Of a DNA stretch of 64,000 bases, positions 59,006 through 64,000 are shown one piece after another. Source of the DNA: JALZCH01 sp036387315 (GTDB lineage: Bacteria > Acidobacteriota > Blastocatellia > Pyrinomonadales > Pyrinomonadaceae); the NCBI GenBank assembly GCA_036387315.1, contig DASVTY010000026.1, positions 1 to 64,000 of the forward strand, given 5' to 3'. Position 1 is the first letter of the stretch. Each line of letters opens with the position of its first letter. Below the pieces are notes generated by a model. The model was given only the letters and a program-made list of their open reading frames with translations, did no database searches and was not told the DNA's origin. A program made the translations under genes and the position numbers.

Positions 59006-59914
59006 ATGTCTGAGTCAGCAAATCTTCCAATGAATTTCGGCGGAATTGGCGAGCCGGAATTTTCCGAATTTGAGCCAGCCGGGGTTTTGGTTTTACCCAT
59101 CGCTTACGAAGGCACGGTTTCTTACGGAACCGGCACCGAACAGGGCGCGGCGGCGATTATCGAAGCCTCGCGCAATATGGAATTGTACGACGAGGAAACC
59201 GACGCCGAAGTCTATAAAATCGGCATTCACACGCTCGCAGAGCTTACCGCCGAAGACGAACCGTCGGCGATGATGACGAAAATCTATGAGCGGGCGAAAG
59301 AGCTTTTGGCGTCGGAAAAATTTCTCGTTTCTCTCGGCGGAGAACATTCCGTCAGCGCGCCTTTGATACGCGCGCACGCCGAGCATTTTCACAACATTTC
59401 GATTTTGCAGATTGACGCGCACGCAGATTTGCGCGATTCATACGACGGCACGCCGTATTCGCACGCTTCGATTATGGCGCGCGCGGTCAAAGACTTGAGA
59501 ATTCCGGCGGTTCAAGTCGGGATTCGCTCGATTTCCGCCGACGAAGCGCGCTCGCTCGACGATTTGCCGCACACCAGGATTTATTGGGCGAAAGATGTTG
59601 TCGGGCGAATTGATTGGATTGACGAAGCCGTTTCGCATCTGACCGACAATGTTTATTTAACAATTGATATTGACGGTTTAGACCCGTCGCTCGTGCCGAC
59701 GACCGGAACGCCGGAACCGGGCGGTTTGGGTTGGTATGAAGTTTTGACTTTGATTCGACGGCTGGCGAAAAAACGCCGCGTCGTCGGAATGGATTTGGTC
59801 GAATTTTCCAAAATGGATAATTCAGACGCCGGAGCTTTTCTTTGCTCAAAGCTCGTTTACAAATCGCTCGGCTATATTTTTCGCGGCGAAACTCCGCGTG
59901 TGCGCGGTAAATAG
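59006..59914 (+). CDS. speB: agmatinase
   Basis: 302 residues, ureohydrolase fold. Mn2+ ligands in 'GGEHSVSAPL', 'QIDAHADLRDSYDG' and 'TIDIDGLDPSLVPTTGTPEPGG'. It hydrolyses agmatine to putrescine and urea, completing the speA pathway. The start directly abuts a heptad repeat, leaving no visible RBS. A terminator follows at 59936. Confidence 0.94.
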   Translation: MSESANLPMNFGGIGEPEFSEFEPAGVLVLPIAYEGTVSYGTGTEQGAAAIIEASRNMELYDEETDAEVYKIGIHTLAELTAEDEPSAMMTKIYERAKELLASEKFLVSLGGEHSVSAPLIRAHAEHFHNISILQIDAHADLRDSYDGTPYSHASIMARAVKDLRIPAVQVGIRSISADEARSLDDLPHTRIYWAKDVVGRIDWIDEAVSHLTDNVYLTIDIDGLDPSLVPTTGTPEPGGLGWYEVLTLIRRLAKKRRVVGMDLVEFSKMDNSDAGAFLCSKLVYKSLGYIFRGETPRVRGK

Positions 59915-59935
59915 AATTTTAAAAACCAATCCCGG

Positions 59936-59970
59936 AAAAGCGCTGTCTACGCGGCGGCGCTTTTTCTTTT
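59936..59970 (+). terminator. terminator after speB
   Basis: AAAAGCGC/GCGCTTTT arms of 8 bp with a 13-nt loop, then TCTTTTT. Confidence 0.8.
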
Positions 59971-60064
59971 TGCCGGTATTGATTTTCGTCGTGCAACTAC
60001 TTAAATTTAAAATCGTATTAGAAGAGAGCTAAACTAAGGTTCAAAGGATTATTAAGGATTATTT

Positions 60065-61606
60065 ATGAAATTTTATCAGCTTTCGTCACTCAAAATTTTC
60101 ACTGTTTTGGCAACCGCCGCACTTTTAGCCGGTTGCAGCGGCGGCAGCGCCCAACTTTCTCCGAATTCGCAAACGTCGCAGACCGAACAATCCGCGCCGG
60201 TTTCACAGTCGCCGATTGTTTTAGCCGACGGAATCCGCGCATCTTACGCCGATATTGTCGAACGAGTCGCGCCCGCCGTCGTGAACATTGACGCGCGTCG
60301 GAGAACTAGCCGCGCGCCGCAGCAACAACAACAACAGCAGCAGAATCCGCTGCTTGACGACCCGCGTTTTCGGGATTTCTTCGACCAATTGCCGCAAGGT
60401 CAGCGTCAACAACCGCCGCCGGTCGAACGCGGCGTCGGTTCCGGCGTCATCATCAGCGCCGACGGAACGATTTTGACCAACAATCACGTCGTCGAAGGAG
60501 CGGACGATATTGAAATTGAGCTGACCGACAAGCGAACTTTTAAAGCAAAAGTCGTCGGTCTCGATCCGGCTTCGGATTTAGCCGTGTTAAAAGTCGAAGC
60601 CGACAATTTGCCGTTTATGAATCTCGGCGATTCTGACAAAGTTCGTGTCGGCGACGTTGTTCTGGCAATCGGAAACCCGCTCGGAATCGGACAAACCGTC
60701 ACTTCGGGAATTATTTCGGCAACAGGACGCCGGACGGGACTCGGAACGGGCAGCTTTGAAAACTTTTTGCAAACCGACGCGCCGATTAATCGCGGCAATT
60801 CCGGCGGCGCTTTAATCAACGTAACTGGCGAGCTTATCGGCATCAATTCGCAAATCTTATCGCCCGGCGGCGCGGCTGGCGGCAACATCGGAATCGGTTT
60901 CGCCATTCCGTCGAATATGGTCAAAGGCGTGATGGAGCAGCTAGTCAAAAACGGCAAAGTCCGGCGCGGGCAGCTCGGCGTTTTGATTCGTGATATTGAT
61001 TCGGATTTGGCGGCGTCGCTCAATTTAAAAGACACGCGCGGCGCGGTAATCACCGACGTTCAGCCCGACAGCGCGGCGGCAAAAGCCGGGCTTCAGCGGT
61101 ATGATGTCGTCACGGCTTTAAACGGGGAACGAGTCGAAGACGGAAACACGCTCAGAAATCGAATCGCCGCGACTCAGCCCGGCTCGGAAGTCACTCTCAC
61201 GGTTTTGCGCGAAGGCAAAGAACAGCAAATTAAAGCAACTTTGGGCGAGCTTGCGGTGCAGACGGCAGAGAACGAACGCGAAAATCCGCAGGGAAACCAG
61301 AACGCGCCCGGCGGCGAGCAAAGCGGCAGGCTCGGTTTAGGCTTGCAGCCGCTGACGCCCGATATGAAACGGCAATTGCAAGTCAACGCCGAAAGAGGCT
61401 TGGTTGTCACGGAAGTTGATCCGAATGGACCGGCAGCCGAAGCCGGATTCAGGGAGCAGGACGTGATTCTCGAAATCAATCGTCAGCCGGTTACAAGTTT
61501 TGAAGATGTCCAAGCCGCGCTTGAAAAAAGCGGCGACCGCCCGGTTCTGATTTTAATGGAACGCCGCGGTCAGGTCGTCTTTTTAACCGTCAGACAAAGA
61601 AGATAA
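60065..61606 (+). CDS. HtrA/Deg-family serine protease, lipoprotein
   Basis: 513 residues. Lipobox 'TAALLAGC' (Cys24). Catalytic triad His141 ('TNNHVVEG'), Asp171 ('ASDLAVLK') and Ser246 ('NRGNSGGAL'); two PDZ domains follow at about 295-390 and 420-505. A poly-Gln run at about 86-93 lies before the protease domain. It degrades or refolds damaged envelope proteins. Monocistronic, with a terminator at 61624. Confidence 0.95.
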   Translation: MKFYQLSSLKIFTVLATAALLAGCSGGSAQLSPNSQTSQTEQSAPVSQSPIVLADGIRASYADIVERVAPAVVNIDARRRTSRAPQQQQQQQQNPLLDDPRFRDFFDQLPQGQRQQPPPVERGVGSGVIISADGTILTNNHVVEGADDIEIELTDKRTFKAKVVGLDPASDLAVLKVEADNLPFMNLGDSDKVRVGDVVLAIGNPLGIGQTVTSGIISATGRRTGLGTGSFENFLQTDAPINRGNSGGALINVTGELIGINSQILSPGGAAGGNIGIGFAIPSNMVKGVMEQLVKNGKVRRGQLGVLIRDIDSDLAASLNLKDTRGAVITDVQPDSAAAKAGLQRYDVVTALNGERVEDGNTLRNRIAATQPGSEVTLTVLREGKEQQIKATLGELAVQTAENERENPQGNQNAPGGEQSGRLGLGLQPLTPDMKRQLQVNAERGLVVTEVDPNGPAAEAGFREQDVILEINRQPVTSFEDVQAALEKSGDRPVLILMERRGQVVFLTVRQRR

Positions 61607-61623
61607 AACAACCGCAAACGAAT

Positions 61624-61661
61624 AAAAAGGCGTCGAGCTTTATAAAGCTCGACGCCTTTTT
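61624..61661. terminator. bidirectional 19-bp palindromic terminator
   Basis: 61624-61642 and 61643-61661 are exact complements with A/T ends, between convergent htrA and rfbA genes. Confidence 0.9.
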
Positions 61662-61687
61662 ATTCATTCGATTTTAGCAGGGTTTCA

Positions 61688-62548
61688 TCAATCCAATATT
61701 TTTTGCAGATAAGCGCCATAGCCGCTTTTCATATATTTGGCGGCGAGAATCATCAACTCGGAGCGGTTGATATAGCCCATATTAAAAGCCGTTTCCTCGA
61801 TGCAGCCGATTTTCGAGCCTTGTCGTTTTTCAATCACTTTGACAAACTCGCTGGCATCAATCAAAGAATCGAATGTGCCGGTGTCGAGCCAAGCCATTCC
61901 CCTGCCCATTAATCCCACTTTTAAAGCGTCTTTTGCCAGATAAGCCTTGATAACGTCAATAATTTCATACTCTCCGCGCGCAGAAGGCTTTAAGTTTTGC
62001 GCTATCTCGACAACCCGGTTATCGCAAAAATACAATCCCGGAATCGCATAATCGGATTTCGGAGAGACGGGTTTTTCTTCGATGGAAATAACACGAAAAT
62101 TTTCGTCGAATTCGACGACGCCGTATCTTTGCGGGTCGCTGACTTTATAAGCAAAAACCGCAGCGCCTTCGACATCGTTAAAGTCTTGCACCAGATTGCT
62201 TAAATGAGCGCCGTAAAAGATATTATCGCCGAGAATCAGCGCGACCTTTTCGTTTCCGATAAATTCTTTGCCGATGACAAACGCCTGCGCCAATCCTTCG
62301 GGCTTTTCCTGCACGGCGTATTCAAAACGGCATCCAAGCTCGCCGCCGCCACCTAATAATCGGCGAAAGCTTTCGGAATCTTCCGGCGTCGTGATTATCA
62401 GAATTTCGCGAATGCCCGCGAGCATCAAAACCGACAAAGGATAATAAATCATCGGCTTGTCATAGACGGGCATTAACTGTTTGCTGATGGCTTTCGTAAT
62501 CGGATAAAGCCTTGTGCCGGAGCCTCCGGCTAAAATTATGCCTTTCAT
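61688..62548 (-). CDS. rfbA: glucose-1-phosphate thymidylyltransferase
   Basis: 286 residues. 'MKGIILAGGSGTRLYPITKAISKQLMPVYDKPMIYYPL' is the nucleotidyl-transferase signature; 'LGDNIFYGAHLSNLV' and 'VEFDENFRVISIEEKP' are RmlA-specific. It makes dTDP-glucose for dTDP-rhamnose and O-antigen sugars. The other rml genes are not in the window. Confidence 0.95.
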   Translation of the reverse strand: MKGIILAGGSGTRLYPITKAISKQLMPVYDKPMIYYPLSVLMLAGIREILIITTPEDSESFRRLLGGGGELGCRFEYAVQEKPEGLAQAFVIGKEFIGNEKVALILGDNIFYGAHLSNLVQDFNDVEGAAVFAYKVSDPQRYGVVEFDENFRVISIEEKPVSPKSDYAIPGLYFCDNRVVEIAQNLKPSARGEYEIIDVIKAYLAKDALKVGLMGRGMAWLDTGTFDSLIDASEFVKVIEKRQGSKIGCIEETAFNMGYINRSELMILAAKYMKSGYGAYLQKILD

Positions 62549-62573
62549 AATTTAAATCGTTTTGGAAACGGAA

Positions 62574-62603
62574 AAGCCGCAAAGCTAAAGTCCCTTGCGG
62601 CTT
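62574..62603 (-). terminator. hairpin downstream of the tRNA-like sequence
   Basis: AAGCCGCAA/TTGCGGCTT arms; on the minus strand followed by TTTTCC. It lies between the tRNA-like relic (62611-62697) and rfbA. Confidence 0.55.
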
Positions 62604-62610
62604 AAATAAT

Positions 62611-62697
62611 CGGGATGGCGAGATTCGAACTCAAAGAAATTCGTTTGTTTGCGTTTGGATGAATTCGTTCAGCCTCTGATTTAACTGCCATTCCCGT
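62611..62697 (-). pseudogene. degenerate tRNA-like sequence
   Basis: On the minus strand the 3' end has a T-loop GAG-TTCGAAT-CTC and an acceptor GCCATCCCG that pairs with 5' CGGGA-A-TGGC with one bulge. The D and anticodon arms do not form properly and there is no U33-anticodon. It may be a tRNA relic or an integration scar. 62698-62960 has no other clear feature. Confidence 0.35.
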
Positions 62698-62960
62698 CAA
62701 AATATATTAGCAGACTTTCGCTCTGTTCGGATAAATTTTGTTACGGTTCTGAAACCATTAAACAATCTTTACACGAGACAATCTTCGAGTAATAAATCTA
62801 AATAACTCAGGCGAATAAAAACTTTCGTGAGAATTTAAAGAGAAATTTTTCAGAAAAACTTCAGAAAATCCTAAAGATTCCCCGCACCGAAATCAGCATA
62901 ATCGCTCCCGTCAGCAACAGACAGGCTCATTAGAAGCCACACATAAATGGAGGAATAGCA

Positions 62961-64000
62961 ATGATAAAGATTTTCGCAAATAACTTGATTCGATTTTTGG
63001 TTTTGGGCAGCCTCGGGCTGTTCGCGTTTTCAACCTTTACGTTAGCCGCGCCTGTCGTCAGGCAAGGGAGCGGAGCAAATGCGGCGGGGCTGCAAGCGAC
63101 GGTTGACTTATTTCGCGCCGATTTGGGCGGCGCGAATAACGGTGTCGGCGGTTCGTTCGCAACCGGAAGGCGCGAGGTAAATTGGGACGGCGTGCCGGAC
63201 AGTTTTTCCGAACCGAACAATTTCCCCGCAGATTTCTTTAACAACAATAGCCCGCGCGGCATAATGTTCAACTCGATAGAGGACGCGACCGGATCGGCGT
63301 TAAATCAATTCGCCGTCAGCGCAAACCAGGCGTCCGGCGTCCCGGTTCGTTTCGGCAATCTCAACGCCGCTTATCCGTTCATTCTGCAAACTTTTAGCTC
63401 GCAGCGATTATTCATCGCTCGCAATACGCATATGATGGAAGTGACTTTCTTTATTCCGGGAACGAGCATTCCGGCGGCGGTCAAAGGCTTCGGAGTTGTT
63501 TTCGCGGATGTTGACTCGGCAACCGGCGGCAATCGTTCGTTGATTCGCGTTTATGGTCCTGACGGCAGACAGCTTTCGGCTGCTTCGGCGCCGGTCTTTA
63601 ATACAGGTCTTTCGTTCGTGGGTATTTCCTTCAACAACGGCGAGCGCATCGCCCGCGTGGTGATTGAAAGCGGCAACGCAGCACTTTCCTCAACAAACGA
63701 CGACAGCGAAAACGGGATTGACATAGTAGCGATGGATGATTTCATATACGGCGAACCGCAATCCATAGATTTTGCTTCCAGCGTTTCGGGATCCATTATT
63801 TACGGAACAACTCCCGCGGATCAACCGGCGAAGATTGTCTCAGGAGCAAGATTAGTGGCGAGCGGCGATTCGAACGCGGTGGCAATCAGTAATTCAAACG
63901 GTTATTATCAGTTCAACGAGAATCTTGAAACCGGCGGCACTTATACCGTCACCGCATCAAAAACCGGAGATATAAACAATATCAGCCCTTTTGATGCGAC
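62961..64000 (+). CDS. large secreted protein, 3' part beyond window
   Basis: At least 346 residues, open to the right edge. ATG 62961 follows TGGAGGAA at good spacing. Signal peptide with cleavage near 'STFTLAAPV'. The mature N-part is Gly/Asn-rich and beta-type ('NWDGVPDSFSEPNNFPADFF'); further on 'VSGSIIYGTTPADQPAKIVS...NSNGYYQFNENLETGGTYTV' is a carboxypeptidase-regulatory-like module as in 40259-41035. Function unknown; a cell-surface or exported role is likely. Confidence 0.75.
   Translation, partial: MIKIFANNLIRFLVLGSLGLFAFSTFTLAAPVVRQGSGANAAGLQATVDLFRADLGGANNGVGGSFATGRREVNWDGVPDSFSEPNNFPADFFNNNSPRGIMFNSIEDATGSALNQFAVSANQASGVPVRFGNLNAAYPFILQTFSSQRLFIARNTHMMEVTFFIPGTSIPAAVKGFGVVFADVDSATGGNRSLIRVYGPDGRQLSAASAPVFNTGLSFVGISFNNGERIARVVIESGNAALSSTNDDSENGIDIVAMDDFIYGEPQSIDFASSVSGSIIYGTTPADQPAKIVSGARLVASGDSNAVAISNSNGYYQFNENLETGGTYTVTASKTGDINNISPFDA

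Noticed and set aside
62923..62938. GG-N10-GC pattern 23 bp before the ATG at 62961
   Set aside because: The -12 side reads AAGC instead of TTGC and the -24 box is poor, so not counted as a sigma-54 promoter.

Overview
The window looks like a chromosomal stretch of a mid-GC, Gram-negative-type bacterium. My best guess is Acidobacteriota, class Blastocatellia (Pyrinomonadaceae-like). This is inference from gene content (lipoproteins, HtrA, tandem parvulin lipoproteins, BON, YtxH and YggT proteins, many secreted proteins of unknown function), not from a marker gene.

Layout. 1-2445 is an SOS-type cluster: a SRAP (HMCES/YedK-like) gene cut by the window edge, divergent from umuD-umuC. 2493-6090 holds a membrane-anchored nuclease and three genes of unknown function. 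6194-12328 is an integrated mobile element: TOPRIM and D5/P4-type primase-helicase genes, small genes and an excisionase-like protein on the minus strand, then a zinc-finger protein and a tyrosine integrase on the plus strand that ends beside tRNA-Thr(UGU) (12401-12473). 12500-28800 is dominated by stress and envelope genes: hemerythrin, SemiSWEET, an Nramp-related transporter with a detached MgtE-type sensor, DUF2383, metallothionein, YggT, YtxH, topoisomerase IB, YihY, GlsB/YeaQ and BON. Five near-consensus sigma-54 promoters lie in this part, around one sigma-54 activator gene (18471-19979), and a sixth lies at 38083. At 23616-24329 there is what looks like a single integron gene cassette with its attC site.

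29776-37086 is a long minus-strand operon: meaB, a possible PD-(D/E)XK protein, methylmalonyl-CoA epimerase, two parvulin-type prolyl isomerases, an MBL-fold hydrolase, MTA phosphorylase, a secreted helical protein and a VOC protein. 37300-46100 is a mixed housekeeping and unknown region. 46703-50794 is the most unusual part: a four-gene operon of a VioB-like ferritin-fold protein, a 22-cysteine protein with a 7-unit C-terminal Cys repeat, a DUF692/MNIO oxidase and a DUF2063 partner. It has the architecture of an MNIO-modified (bufferin-like) RiPP system, but with a precursor I do not recognise. 51175-64000 carries glnA, a large unknown membrane protein, a pilin-like protein, the polyamine genes speA / DHS-like / speB, an HtrA protease, rfbA, a tRNA-like relic and the start of a large secreted protein.

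The intergenic DNA is rich in structure: five loci of 7-bp-periodic inverted repeats, several directly abutting start codons; two copies of a MITE-like palindromic element whose central loop is inverted between copies; long perfect terminator hairpins; and a perfect 18-bp FadR-like palindrome.
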